Shown here in pieces: positions 48,541-57,421 of a stretch of DNA of 64,000 nucleotides. This DNA is from Bifidobacterium santillanense. Lineage in GTDB: Bacteria; Actinomycetota; Actinomycetes; Actinomycetales; Bifidobacteriaceae. Position 1 is the stretch's first letter. Every line of letters begins with the position of its first letter. The stretch is taken from assembly GCF_018555385.1 (NCBI RefSeq), contig NZ_JAFEJS010000001.1:62001-126000 (forward strand). Reading direction: 5' to 3'. Both the position numbers and the translations under genes were made by a program. A model generated the notes under the pieces. That model worked only from the letters and a program-made list of their open reading frames with translations. It made no database searches and had not been told where the DNA came from.

Positions 48541-49605
48541 GTGATCGATCCCTTGGACGTGTCGTTGGCCCATTTCATCCAACAGATGCTCGCGAACCCG
48601 GCGCTGCTCGTGACGACGTTGCTGACGCTCGGCGTCATCTTCGTCAACGGCTGGACGGACGCGCCCAACGCCATCGCCACGTGCGTAACCACCCGCTGCA
48701 TGCGCGTGCGGTCCGCGGTGATCATGGCGGCCGTGTTCAACTTCCTCGGCGTGTTCCTCATGACGCAGATCAACTCGTCGGTCGCCTCCACCATCAGCAC
48801 GATGGTCGACTTCGGCGGCGACTCCCACGCCGCGCTGATCGCGTTGTGCGCCGCCCTGTTCTCGATCGTCGTCTACAGTGTCGGCGCCTCGACGCTCGGC
48901 ATCCCCACCTCCGAAAGCCACAGCCTGATCGCGGGCCTGTCCGGCGCGGCGATCGCCATCCAGGGCGGCATCGCCGGCATCAACATGGGCGAATGGGTCA
49001 AGGTGCTCTACGGTCTGGTCGCCAGCCTCCTGCTCGGCTTCGCCGTCGGCTGGCTCGTGTGCAAGGCCGTGACCCTCGTATGCGCCGGCATCGACCGTCG
49101 CCGCACGGACGGCTTCTTCACCGGCGCGCAGATCGTCGGCGCCGCCGCGATGAGCTTCATGCACGGCGCCCAGGATGGCCAGAAGTTCATCGGTGTGCTG
49201 TTCCTCGGCATGGCCCTGAGCAACGGCCAGCCGTCGGTCGCCGGCGTGATCATCCCCGTGTGGCTGATGATCCTGTGCAGCACCATCATGGGCGTCGGCA
49301 CCTCCGTCGGCGGCGAGAAGATCATCAAGTCCGTAGGCATGGACATGGTCCGTCTCGAGAAGTACCAGGGCTTCTCCGCCGACCTGTCCAGCGCGCTGTG
49401 CCTGCTGCTGATGACCGTGCTCGGCATCCCCGTCTCCACCACGCACACCAAGACCAGCGCCATCATGGGCGTGGGCGCCGTGCGCCGCCTGTCCGCCATC
49501 AACTTCGGCGTGGTGCGCGACATGATGCTCACCTGGGTGTTCACGTTCCCCGGCTGCGGCATCATCAGCTACGCGATGGCCAAGCTCTTCATGTTCGTCT
49601 TCTGA
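48541..49605 (+). CDS. pit: Inorganic phosphate transporter, PiT family
   Basis: 354 residues, about ten helices. The inverted repeats FVNGWTDAPNAIATCVTTR and the later SMHGAQDGQKFIGVLF-type and GIPVSTTHTKTSAIMGVG motifs are diagnostic. Low-affinity phosphate uptake. The start may be GTG 48541 or TTG 48553. The DUF47 partner follows 41 bp later. Confidence 0.95.
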   Translation: MIDPLDVSLAHFIQQMLANPALLVTTLLTLGVIFVNGWTDAPNAIATCVTTRCMRVRSAVIMAAVFNFLGVFLMTQINSSVASTISTMVDFGGDSHAALIALCAALFSIVVYSVGASTLGIPTSESHSLIAGLSGAAIAIQGGIAGINMGEWVKVLYGLVASLLLGFAVGWLVCKAVTLVCAGIDRRRTDGFFTGAQIVGAAAMSFMHGAQDGQKFIGVLFLGMALSNGQPSVAGVIIPVWLMILCSTIMGVGTSVGGEKIIKSVGMDMVRLEKYQGFSADLSSALCLLLMTVLGIPVSTTHTKTSAIMGVGAVRRLSAINFGVVRDMMLTWVFTFPGCGIISYAMAKLFMFVF

Positions 49606-49646
49606 CATCCGACACGCCCGTTCACAAGGAAAGGACAACACATCCC

Positions 49647-50270
49647 ATGGCGAGGAAGAACGACTCCTTCTACTTCGACTCGTTCCGCGACAGCGCCGAG
49701 CACGCGTGCAGGGCCGCGCATCTGCTGTCGGACGTGATGCACGGCTTCGACCACGAGCGTCTGCGCGATCGCATGGAGGAGATGCACGGTATCGAACAGT
49801 CCGCCGACAAGATCCGCCACGGCCTCATGGACGAGCTGGTGACCGCGTTCATCACGCCGTTCGACCGCGAGGACATCGCCGAGCTGAGCCACGTCCTCGA
49901 CGACGTGACCGATTCGATCGAGGGCGTGCTCGACCGCCTGTACTACGACAACGTCACCGACATGCGCGACGACGCGATCGAGATGGCCGACATGGTCGTG
50001 CGCGCCACGGAGCGCATCCGCGAGCTGGTCGACGAGCTGCCGCGCTTCAAGCGCTCCAGGACGCTGCGCGAGCTCGTGTTCGCCGTCAACACCATCGAGA
50101 CCGACGCCGACCACGTGTTCATCAAGGCGATGAGGACGCTGCACACCACCTGCACCGATCCGCTGCAGGTCTTCGCCTGGCACGACGTGTACCGCCACCT
50201 GGAGCAGTGCTCCGACGACTGCGAACGCGTCGCCAACACCGTCGACAGCATCGTCATGAAGAACAGCTGA
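49647..50270 (+). CDS. DUF47 (PhoU-like) family protein, Pit partner
   Basis: 207 residues, all helical with PhoU-like bundles (HGIEQSADKIRHGLMDEL, DREDIAELSHVLDDVTDSIEG). Such proteins accompany Pit transporters and modulate their activity. ATG 49647 follows AAGGAAAGGA. Confidence 0.93.
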   Translation: MARKNDSFYFDSFRDSAEHACRAAHLLSDVMHGFDHERLRDRMEEMHGIEQSADKIRHGLMDELVTAFITPFDREDIAELSHVLDDVTDSIEGVLDRLYYDNVTDMRDDAIEMADMVVRATERIRELVDELPRFKRSRTLRELVFAVNTIETDADHVFIKAMRTLHTTCTDPLQVFAWHDVYRHLEQCSDDCERVANTVDSIVMKNS

Positions 50271-50298
50271 CGGTCGGTGTAGTCGACGGACGATCTGC

Positions 50299-51345
50299 TC
50301 ACTCGTAACGGTCGAGCAGGATGCGGCCGGCCCGTCGCAGCTCATCCCGGATCGACTCCGGCTCCAGCACCGTGATGTGGACGCCGCTGATGGTGTATTG
50401 CAGAGCCCACCAGGTCGTCGACCACGGGGTCGCTTTGACGGTCACTTCGTAGGCGTCGTCACCGACCTGTGTGGCCTGCGCGTCGGGAAACCAGTCGAAC
50501 ACCGGCTCGAGACCGCCTTCGACGCGCAACCTCACCGGTACCGCCGGCCCCGGTGAGGGATAGGGGCGTTCGTCCATGAACGCCGTGAGGTCGATCGGAT
50601 CTCCGTTTTCGTCAGCGAAGCTGTCGAATGTGCGATTCAACGTGTGGTCGTCCACGTCGACCATCAGATCGCGGATGCGCTCGACGTGCAGATAGGCCAA
50701 ATCATCGTATGGCTGCAGATGACAGATGAGGTAGTATTTCCCGTTCTTGTACCGCAGATCGTACGGGTCGGCCATATATTCCCTCGGATGACCGTCCGCT
50801 CCTAGTCGGGGCACGAGTTCGCCGTCGACGTCATACGTGCAGTAGTGGAAGCGGATTCCCCGCTCATGGGCAATGGCATCGTTCAGTCGTTCGATGTTGC
50901 TGAGGGACTCCCGATTGTAGTGCTTGGGAGTCATCAGCGGCCCGCGTATACCGAGCTGTCTGGAACGGCCGGCAAAGGCGTAGATCTTGGCGACAAGATC
51001 CTGCAGGTATGCCCCGTCCGAACGGGATAGCGCCGCGCCGTCGGCGAGCAGCCGCATCTGTGCTGTATCGAACACTGGTTCGATGTACCAGCCGGGACGC
51101 GGATCCGGACTCTCCGCATCCTTGAGTTCGCCGCGCTCGATGTGGCCGACCCCGCGTCCGAAAGGACGCATCTCCCTCAAGGCGTGCAGATGGCCCCTGA
51201 CCGTCTTCACGGTGACGCCGAGCCGGTCGGCGATCCATGCGGCAGTGACCCCATGCTCGCGATCGGTGTTCTCGTCAAGCAATTCGAGGATGCCGATGAC
51301 GATCTCCGACCGCACGGCGCCGTTGCGAGCCGAATCCCGTTCCAT
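50299..51345 (-). CDS. WYL-domain transcriptional regulator
   Basis: 348 residues from ATG 51345 (AGGA 7 bases upstream; GTG 51351 possible). An N-terminal helix-turn-helix at about 12-65 (AAWIADRLGVTVKTVRGHL), a WYL core at about 160-230 (YMADPYDLRYKNGKYYLICHL) and a C-terminal WCX part. WYL proteins often control defence or DNA-damage genes by sensing nucleic-acid ligands. It is divergent from the DnaA-like gene (195 bp apart) and is its likely regulator. Confidence 0.88.
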   Translation of the reverse strand: MERDSARNGAVRSEIVIGILELLDENTDREHGVTAAWIADRLGVTVKTVRGHLHALREMRPFGRGVGHIERGELKDAESPDPRPGWYIEPVFDTAQMRLLADGAALSRSDGAYLQDLVAKIYAFAGRSRQLGIRGPLMTPKHYNRESLSNIERLNDAIAHERGIRFHYCTYDVDGELVPRLGADGHPREYMADPYDLRYKNGKYYLICHLQPYDDLAYLHVERIRDLMVDVDDHTLNRTFDSFADENGDPIDLTAFMDERPYPSPGPAVPVRLRVEGGLEPVFDWFPDAQATQVGDDAYEVTVKATPWSTTWWALQYTISGVHITVLEPESIRDELRRAGRILLDRYE

Positions 51346-51539
51346 GGCCACATCCTTTCGCTATGTTCGGTCAAACCGCATCTGAAGCATGAAAACCGGT
51401 AGAAACCTACCTGCTCATTATATGTCCCTCGATACTGGCGATGTGGAGTTCATCCACTGGATCGGCGGATGACGGCTCTTGTCTCGGCCGGATTCCAATG
51501 GTCATGATGAATCGGAATGGGACGTAAGGAGATACGGAT

Positions 51540-52319
51540 ATGAGCGGGAACATCGATTCGGGAACCCTTCTTGATGGGGCCTTGACCTTCGACACCTTCG
51601 TGCCGGGCGACTGCAACAGGTTCGCCCGAACCGCGGCGCTCGCCGTGGCCGATGACTCCGGACAGTGCTTCAACCCGTTGTACATCTATGGCGGATCCGG
51701 CGTGGGCAAGACCCATCTGCTGCATGCGATCGGCAATTACGCCATTGCTCGGAATCCGACGTTGAAGGTCCGCTACGTCACCGCCGGTGACTTCTCCGAG
51801 GAGTTCGTCGAGGCGCAATCGCAGCGGCGAACGGCGGAATTCAGCCGTTGCTATCGCAACCTCGACATACTGCTCGTCGATGATGTTCAGTCACTGATCG
51901 GGGAGGACGACGCCTTGGAACAGTTCAGGCGCACGTTCTGCACGCTGTCTTGGGCGAATAAGAGCATCGTCGTCGCCTCCGACGTGGCGCCGTGGCGGTT
52001 GGACGTTTTCGGGTCCGACCTCGTCTCCCGTCTGCAGGCGGGACTTGCCGTCGATGTCAAAGCACCCGATCGCGACACCCTCGTCCGGATTCTCCGGATG
52101 TATGCCGTGCGAGGTGGCTGGAAGATTCCGGACGGGGTGTTCGATCTCATTGGCGCTTCCTGCGAGGTCCCCACGAACATGGACCGGTTCATGGAGTTGA
52201 CGAGAACCACCCTGTTCGAGATGAAGGATCGGCTGAGGGGAATGAACGACTCCCTGAATGAGATAAGGGGAGCATTGCGGAACGTCGGGGGAGGCTCGTC
52301 GAAATATCGCGACATGTGA
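51540..52319 (+). CDS. DnaA/Hda-type AAA+ ATPase without DNA-binding domain
   Basis: 259 residues. TFDTFVPGDCNRFARTAAL and GGSGVGKTHLLHAIGN (Walker A, about 51-66) match DnaA domain III closely. Walker B is ILLVDDVQSLIG (110-121). Sensor 2 region LVSRLQAGLAVDVK is present. DnaA domains I, II and IV (with the HTH) are missing, so it cannot bind oriC as DnaA does. It may regulate DnaA as Hda does, or serve a mobile element. RBS TAAGGAG. Confidence 0.85.
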   Translation: MSGNIDSGTLLDGALTFDTFVPGDCNRFARTAALAVADDSGQCFNPLYIYGGSGVGKTHLLHAIGNYAIARNPTLKVRYVTAGDFSEEFVEAQSQRRTAEFSRCYRNLDILLVDDVQSLIGEDDALEQFRRTFCTLSWANKSIVVASDVAPWRLDVFGSDLVSRLQAGLAVDVKAPDRDTLVRILRMYAVRGGWKIPDGVFDLIGASCEVPTNMDRFMELTRTTLFEMKDRLRGMNDSLNEIRGALRNVGGGSSKYRDM

Positions 52320-52345
52320 TGTCCCACGATTCATCTTCGGGATGA

Positions 52346-52365
52346 CGCATGCATCGTTGCATGCG
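52346..52365. terminator. Short hairpin after the DnaA-like gene
   Basis: CGCATGCA / TGCATGCG with loop TCGT, 27 bp after the stop. It precedes a second, longer hairpin. Confidence 0.45.
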
Positions 52366-52368
52366 GAA

Positions 52369-52408
52369 ACGGTTCTTTCATCGGTGTCATCGTCGATGAA
52401 AGAACCGT
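52369..52408. terminator. Bidirectional hairpin terminator
   Basis: A perfect 15-bp stem ACGGTTCTTTCATCG / CGATGAAAGAACCGT between the convergent DnaA-like and GIY-YIG genes. The T-rich internal stem resembles a bidirectional terminator. Confidence 0.65.
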
Positions 52409-52419
52409 GATTGCTCTGC

Positions 52420-53253
52420 TCAGTTGGCGTTCAGCCCGAAGGCCCTACTACCGAGCTTCTGCTTGTACACTCCTTCGAGTGCAATGACGTCCGTCATGGG
52501 CGTGGTCTTGTCAAGAATCCTGAGCACCGTGTACTGGAGAGCATGGTACCTGTCCGGATGTTCGGACATGAGATCATGCATCAGCTTGTTGCCGCCTTCT
52601 CCATTGGTGCTGGCGTATTCCGTCCATCTGCCCCACAGACCGTTCTCTCCGTAGGCGGAGCCGACGTACTGCTGGCCGCTCACCGTGTCCACCACGAGGT
52701 AGACGGCTGAGACCTGACTCATCGCATCGCGGTAGGCACTGTACAGTTCCGGATTGCCGATGATGTCGGACAGGTCGTCGAATGACAACAGGAGCTTGTC
52801 GAATCCCGGGAACTGCGGCTTGCGTTCCTCGATGGAGACGATACGCTTGTCGTTCGTGCCGTATTGAGCCCACTTGACATATGAACCGCCCCAATCGATG
52901 GTCAGACGGTTCTCGTACTCAGCAAGCAAATCGCATGGAACGAGACTGTACATCTCATCGCCGGGATTGAACTCCTGGCTCGGGTATCCGGCAGGTAGAC
53001 CTGTCTCAAGCGGTTGTCTCCCCGTCAGCTTGTACAGTGCGGCAAAACGGGTCGTGCCTCCGGGCTCGCCCATGAACGTCATCCAATAGGACTTATCTCG
53101 TCCGATGAACGATTCGGACTGCATCCCGGTTCGCTCACGCAGATATCCAAGTCTTGCGAACCGTCCGACTCTGGCCACCGTATGGCGGATCAACACGACA
53201 TCGTTCGGGTCGATGCCCGCGTTCCTCAGCAAATCAATGGTTCCCAGCGACAT
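52420..53253 (-). CDS. GIY-YIG nuclease-domain protein with unknown N-terminal region
   Basis: 277 residues from ATG 53253, with AAAGGAGG upstream. The C-terminal part (about 175-277) is a GIY-YIG fold: AVYLVVDTVSGQQYVGSAYG, then WGRWTEYASTNGEGG and the late ALEGVYKQKLGSRAFGLN. The N-terminal 170 residues, beginning MSLGTIDLLRNAGIDPNDV and including the TGRQPLETGL segment, are not a domain I can name. The architecture recalls stand-alone restriction-like or DNA-processing proteins. No methylase is adjacent. Confidence 0.8.
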   Translation of the reverse strand: MSLGTIDLLRNAGIDPNDVVLIRHTVARVGRFARLGYLRERTGMQSESFIGRDKSYWMTFMGEPGGTTRFAALYKLTGRQPLETGLPAGYPSQEFNPGDEMYSLVPCDLLAEYENRLTIDWGGSYVKWAQYGTNDKRIVSIEERKPQFPGFDKLLLSFDDLSDIIGNPELYSAYRDAMSQVSAVYLVVDTVSGQQYVGSAYGENGLWGRWTEYASTNGEGGNKLMHDLMSEHPDRYHALQYTVLRILDKTTPMTDVIALEGVYKQKLGSRAFGLNAN

Positions 53254-53363
53254 TGCATCCTCCTTTGGCTTCATGCTTTCAGGTAGATTCCATGATAATG
53301 GCCGCACCTATGGCGAGTAGAAAATTACCGGCGCCTGCAGTCGCGCAACGTTGGGCTCGGTCT

Positions 53364-53413
53364 GTTGGCAACGGATCGAGGGGATGGGATCGATCCTCCG
53401 GCCCGTTGCCAAC
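53364..53413 (-). terminator. Long hairpin downstream of the Ser-rich protein gene
   Basis: GTTGGCAACGG pairs with CCGTTGCCAAC (11 bp), with inner GGATCG / CGATCC pairing, 39 bp past the stop of the minus-strand Ser-rich gene and before the GIY-YIG gene. Confidence 0.5.
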
Positions 53414-53451
53414 ATGCTGCGTATTCCCGTATGCCAGTCATCCGTTTCATG

Positions 53452-54132
53452 TCACTGCACGGCGTCAGCGGGTGCGCCGTCGATGTAGGGGCCGCCCTCC
53501 GCGCCGTCGATGACCCCGTTGCCGTTCTCGTCGACGGGGATGAACTCGCCCTGTGCGTTCGCGTTCTCGTAGCCGAACGGCAGATAGGCCATGCTACCGC
53601 CCATGAGCACGTAGATGTTGCTGCACGTGGTCAGCATGCCCGAGTTGCCTTCCGCGCACTGGTAGCTCGCGTACTTGTCGTAGCCGATCGCGTCGGACGG
53701 CGAGCCCATGTTGCGTAGCCCATAGCCGGGGCCGGGGACCGTATCATTCTGCGATGCTTGAGGAAGATCGGTCGAACCGGTTGATGATGATGACGATTCG
53801 GAACCGGTCGAACCGGTGGAGGAACCGGTCGAACCGGAAGAGGCATCCGATGATGCTCCGGCTGTGTTCGTTGAGTCTGATGACGTTGCGTCATCGGATG
53901 CCGCATCATGCCCACCGTCTGAAGAAGAGGAATCGGAATCCGTGTCGTCGGACGACTGATCCGTCTCATCGTATTGTGAATAGTCGTCCTTCGAACCGGA
54001 TGCCGTCGTGGAATCCGCCGCATTGTTTGAGACGATCACCAATCCGTCGCACAGCAGTGCAACTCCCAACAGAACGCCGGCTGCGATCAGTAGCAGACGG
54101 GTTCTGCGTGCCTTCTCCCTATATTCGTCCAT
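53452..54132 (-). CDS. Membrane-anchored Ser/Asp-rich protein with EF-hand loop
   Basis: 226 residues from ATG 54132. A basic N-terminus then one membrane segment (about 13-37, LLLIAAGVLLGVALLCDGLVIV). Residues about 40-125 are a Ser/Asp/Gly/Thr-rich linker with GSTGS repeats. A compact C-terminal domain has two Cys and ends with the canonical calcium loop DENGNGVIDGAE (about 201-212). The domain probably lies outside the cell. Not recognised as a family. It is 9 bp after the preceding membrane-protein gene. Confidence 0.65.
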   Translation of the reverse strand: MDEYREKARRTRLLLIAAGVLLGVALLCDGLVIVSNNAADSTTASGSKDDYSQYDETDQSSDDTDSDSSSSDGGHDAASDDATSSDSTNTAGASSDASSGSTGSSTGSTGSESSSSSTGSTDLPQASQNDTVPGPGYGLRNMGSPSDAIGYDKYASYQCAEGNSGMLTTCSNIYVLMGGSMAYLPFGYENANAQGEFIPVDENGNGVIDGAEGGPYIDGAPADAVQ

Positions 54133-54141
54133 GACCGTCAC

Positions 54142-54840
54142 CTATTGCCTCATATGTTGCAGATCGTCGCGCAGGCCGCGTAGCTCATTCGTCTGACGAT
54201 GCGCCTCGAACGCCTGACCGACCTGCGCGGCCGCGGAGATCCGAAGCGCCGTCGTCTGCTTACGCGCCTCCTCGACCTTCATCCGTTCGAAATTCTCCAT
54301 GCGCATCATGTGCGCATGCGACTCCCAGAGCGTGATCGCCGTATTGAAATCCGTCGCGCGACCACACAGCAGCAGCTCCAGCATGTACGCGTTCGCCTCT
54401 GCATTCCGACATGAGTTCGGAAACAGCAGACTGACCGGCCTGATGCTCTTGTTCGTTTCGGCGATCAGCTTCCGATCTTCATTCATGGCCTCAAGCGCCT
54501 TCGGGATCACCCCGTCCACATACCCCGCGTATTTTGCATATTGGGCGTGGGCCGAAAGCAGGGAGAGTCCACCGATCAGCACGCCTGCAACGAGTAGGAC
54601 GATCTTCACGGACATGGGAAAATCGGTTTCGTCCGCGAATGCGACCACCAGCGCGTACACCGCCATGAAGATCGCGACGCACGACCATCCGACCGACCTC
54701 GAACGTGCCTTGTCCGCGGCTTTCAGAATCTCCTCTCCGGCCGCGATGTCGTCCTCCAGTTCGGCCAATCTCGCGTACCGGCGGTCCAACGGCTGCATGA
54801 TCGCAACCAGTTGATCCTTAGACATCTCCGATAACTGCAT
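54142..54840 (-). CDS. Two-helix membrane protein of unknown function
   Basis: 232 residues. An N-terminal helical segment (RRYARLAELEDDIAAGEEIL), two membrane helices (about 49-67 and 78-96), then a long cytoplasmic helical part rich in Met, Glu and Arg. No recognised family. It lies directly upstream of, and 9 bp from, the Ser-rich EF-hand protein gene, so the two probably form an operon. Confidence 0.6.
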   Translation of the reverse strand: MQLSEMSKDQLVAIMQPLDRRYARLAELEDDIAAGEEILKAADKARSRSVGWSCVAIFMAVYALVVAFADETDFPMSVKIVLLVAGVLIGGLSLLSAHAQYAKYAGYVDGVIPKALEAMNEDRKLIAETNKSIRPVSLLFPNSCRNAEANAYMLELLLCGRATDFNTAITLWESHAHMMRMENFERMKVEEARKQTTALRISAAAQVGQAFEAHRQTNELRGLRDDLQHMRQ

Positions 54841-54929
54841 CGGTGGTCATCAGCTCCTTTGTCATCCGGGAAATTTCATCATGCACCCCAAACGGGGACA
54901 GGTCGGCGATTGCCCATTCTTGATCAATC

Positions 54930-55199
54930 TTATAGAGGTCTTCGTGACCCCACACCTGCTTTCCCGGCGATTTGCGTCATGCCGCGTGCCCTGGCGACGT
55001 TGCCGAGGGCGACCTGCATGAGTGCCGGATCGTTGTATTCGGCGACGGCGTTCAGATAGGCAATGACGTCCCGCTCGCTCTCGAGGTATTCGCTGGTGTC
55101 GTAGTCGGTGAACTCGGTGCTCGTTGCCGTTGCTCCTTGTAGCCGTTGAGGATCATGCCCTGCGGTTGACCGTTGTTGGTTCGAATGGAATAGGCTCAT
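54930..55199 (-). pseudogene. HigA-type addiction-module antidote, frameshifted
   Basis: 89 residues. The segment DTSEYLESERDVIAYLNAVA and DPALMQVALGNVARARGMTQI are the N-terminal half of HigA-like antidote proteins (TIGR02684 type). The expected next element, a helix reading about GxxREDLYKAL, appears one frame away as GHEDLYK at about 54920-54935, and the reading frame stops right after the break. So a one-base shift has removed the second half of the HTH. No HigB toxin gene is adjacent. Confidence 0.7.
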
Positions 55200-55219
55200 G
55201 CGGGACGCGGTCAACGGGG

Positions 55220-55927
55220 TCACCGGTGCTCGCGGATCCATAGGATCGCGAGCTGGGTGCGGTTCGTTAGGCCCAGCTTGTCGAGAATCGCGCTCACACG
55301 GTTGCGCACGGTGCCCTCGCTCAGGAACAGTTTCGCCGCGATGTCGCGGTTGTCCAATCCCTCGGCGACGAGCGCGGCGATGTCGCGCTCGCGGTCGCTC
55401 AGCATCGCGTCCATCGCACCGTCCGCCTGGATGACGGACGCTGCGGCCGCATCGGAACCGGACGCGGTGGCGGAGGCGCCACCTCCACGTCCGACGGTAC
55501 CGGCCGACGCCGCCGGCGCAGTGAGCTTGCCGAGCACGTCGGCGCCCAGCACCACCTGACCGGCCATGACCGCGTTGAGCGCGGGGACCACGGAGCCCAC
55601 GTCCTGTTTGATGAGGTAGCCCCTCGCGCCCAGCGCCATCGCCCGGTCGATGTACGCCTTGTCCACGAACGTGGTGAGCACGAGGATGCGGGCGGCGGGA
55701 TCCTTGGAGAGGATCTCGCGGGCCGCGTCGAGTCCGTCGCGCCCCGGCATCTGCACGTCGACGAGCAGCACGTCCGGCCTGCTCGAGGGCGACTCGAAGT
55801 ACCGGCGCACGGTGGAGTCGCCGTCGTTCGCCGTCCACAGCACATCGGCCGTGCCCGTGGCCTCGAGGATCGTCGCCAGCGACTGGCAGACGATCGGATC
55901 GTCATCGGCTATCGCGATGCGCATCAT
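55220..55927 (-). CDS. NarL/LuxR-type response regulator
   Basis: 235 residues. Receiver domain (about 1-125) with phosphoacceptor Asp in VLLVDVQMPGRDG and DDDP acidic pair. A Ala/Gly/Ser linker, then a LuxR-type HTH (about 170-235, LSDRERDIAALVAEGLDNRDIAAKLFLSEGTVRNRVS). The ATG at 55927 overlaps the sensor-kinase stop as ATGA. Likely controls the divergent ABC exporter. Confidence 0.93.
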   Translation of the reverse strand: MMRIAIADDDPIVCQSLATILEATGTADVLWTANDGDSTVRRYFESPSSRPDVLLVDVQMPGRDGLDAAREILSKDPAARILVLTTFVDKAYIDRAMALGARGYLIKQDVGSVVPALNAVMAGQVVLGADVLGKLTAPAASAGTVGRGGGASATASGSDAAAASVIQADGAMDAMLSDRERDIAALVAEGLDNRDIAAKLFLSEGTVRNRVSAILDKLGLTNRTQLAILWIREHR

Positions 55928-57243
55928 GCGCCTCCGTTCGGTTTCATGATTCCGGCGTCGTTCCGCCCGGGGGAGACGGGTCGCGGCCGCGTATCCGGTT
56001 GCCGCGTGGTCGACCATGGCCCTTTGGGCACGGCGACGAACACGCGCCATCCGTCGCCGTACGGGCCGCACACCGACGTGCCGCCGACCGCCCGCACGCG
56101 TTCGGCGATGTCCGCGAGCCCCATGCCGCGCGGCGCCTCGCCCTCGGCCCGCGCGGCCTCCTCGTCCTCGTCGAGACGGGGGCCCGGATCGAGCACGACC
56201 AGCTGCCAGATCGCGGGGAAGTCGCGCAACGTGACCGTGGCGGAGCGCGCCCCGCTGTGCCGCGCCACGTTCGACAGGGACTCGCGGATCACCGTCGCGA
56301 GACATCGGGCGACCGGGGCCGGCGCGGAGGCGACGTCGCGCGTCAGCGCCACATCCAGACCGGACGACCCGCCGTCGAACGCATGGGCTGCCGCGTCGAT
56401 CTGCGCCGCGAAATCGGTGCCGTCGTCCTCCAGATCGTGCACGGAGCGGCGCACCATCGTCATCGCGTCGTCCAACGTTCCGCCCAATTCGGCGAATCCG
56501 CGCGAGGCGACGGCGTCGCCGGTCGCGTCGGCCACGACCCCGCCCGCCTTCGCCTGCATGATCGCCCGCGTGAGCAGATGGCCGACGTTGTCGTGGATCT
56601 CGCGGGCGATGCGCGTGCGCTCGCCGAGCGTGGCGATGCGCACCGCGCGCGAACGCTCCTCGTCCATGTCGGCGATGCGCGTGCGGGCGCCGCGCGCGGA
56701 CTCGCGGGCCCGGTCCCGCTCCATGCGCAGCGCCCGGCGCGACGCCGCGGCGACGTCGTCCGAGCGCCCCAACGCGAATCCGAGCCCCGCGCACAGGGCG
56801 GCCGTCAGCAGAAGGGACGGTGCGACGGACGCCTCCGGGCCTTCGACGCCCCGGAGATACGGGAGGTACGGGAGCGCGCATCGCAGCAGCGGGACGATCC
56901 ACGCGAACCGGACGACGAGGCGGAGGACGGGGCGCATACCGTCGGGATGGACGCGCGCCGCGTCATAGGCGACCGTCGGCAGGAACAGACACCACCGCGG
57001 TTCGAACAGGGCCATCGCCACGTACGCGGCCGGCGGGACCCAGCCGGCGCCGGCCGCCGCCCCGCTCCCCAACCCGGGGGAGCGCAGCCACCCGGCGGAC
57101 GCCGTCGCGCACACGGCCAGCAGCATGCCGGCCGTCATCGGCGCGTCACCCGCGACCGTCCACGGGGAGAACGCGTCGAGTACCGGGGCGGAAAGCGCCA
57201 GACACAAGGCGAACAACAGCGTCTTGACCGCCAGCTCGCGCAT
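55924..57243 (-). CDS. Sensor histidine kinase (HisKA_3 type)
   Basis: 439 residues. About five to six membrane helices are within residues 1-150, an Arg-rich coiled-coil at about 160-195, and the dimerisation/phosphoacceptor segment RIAREIHDNVGHLLTRAIMQA. The ATPase region has ESLSNVARHSGA and GMGLADIAERVRAVGG, with a shortened lid. RBS GGGAGG before ATG 57243. It forms a two-component pair with the downstream regulator. Confidence 0.9.
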   Translation of the reverse strand: MRELAVKTLLFALCLALSAPVLDAFSPWTVAGDAPMTAGMLLAVCATASAGWLRSPGLGSGAAAGAGWVPPAAYVAMALFEPRWCLFLPTVAYDAARVHPDGMRPVLRLVVRFAWIVPLLRCALPYLPYLRGVEGPEASVAPSLLLTAALCAGLGFALGRSDDVAAASRRALRMERDRARESARGARTRIADMDEERSRAVRIATLGERTRIAREIHDNVGHLLTRAIMQAKAGGVVADATGDAVASRGFAELGGTLDDAMTMVRRSVHDLEDDGTDFAAQIDAAAHAFDGGSSGLDVALTRDVASAPAPVARCLATVIRESLSNVARHSGARSATVTLRDFPAIWQLVVLDPGPRLDEDEEAARAEGEAPRGMGLADIAERVRAVGGTSVCGPYGDGWRVFVAVPKGPWSTTRQPDTRPRPVSPGRNDAGIMKPNGGA

Positions 57244-57421
57244 ACCCGCCTCCCCTCGTGGTCTTCCCGAACACCTCCAGCTTAGTCCGCGCCGGCGCGC
57301 CGATGACAAATGTCACGCCCGCCCGCGCGGGAAGGTGACGTTCGTCGGTGGAACGGCGACGCCGCACGCAGGACAATGAGGACAACGGACGTGCACGACG
57401 CACGGGAAAGGGGAAACGGTC

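Noticed and set aside
53760..53880. Short repeats GAACCGG/TCGAACC resembling a repeat array
   Set aside because: They are in-frame codons of the Ser/Gly/Thr linker in the Ser-rich protein; no spacers, so not CRISPR.
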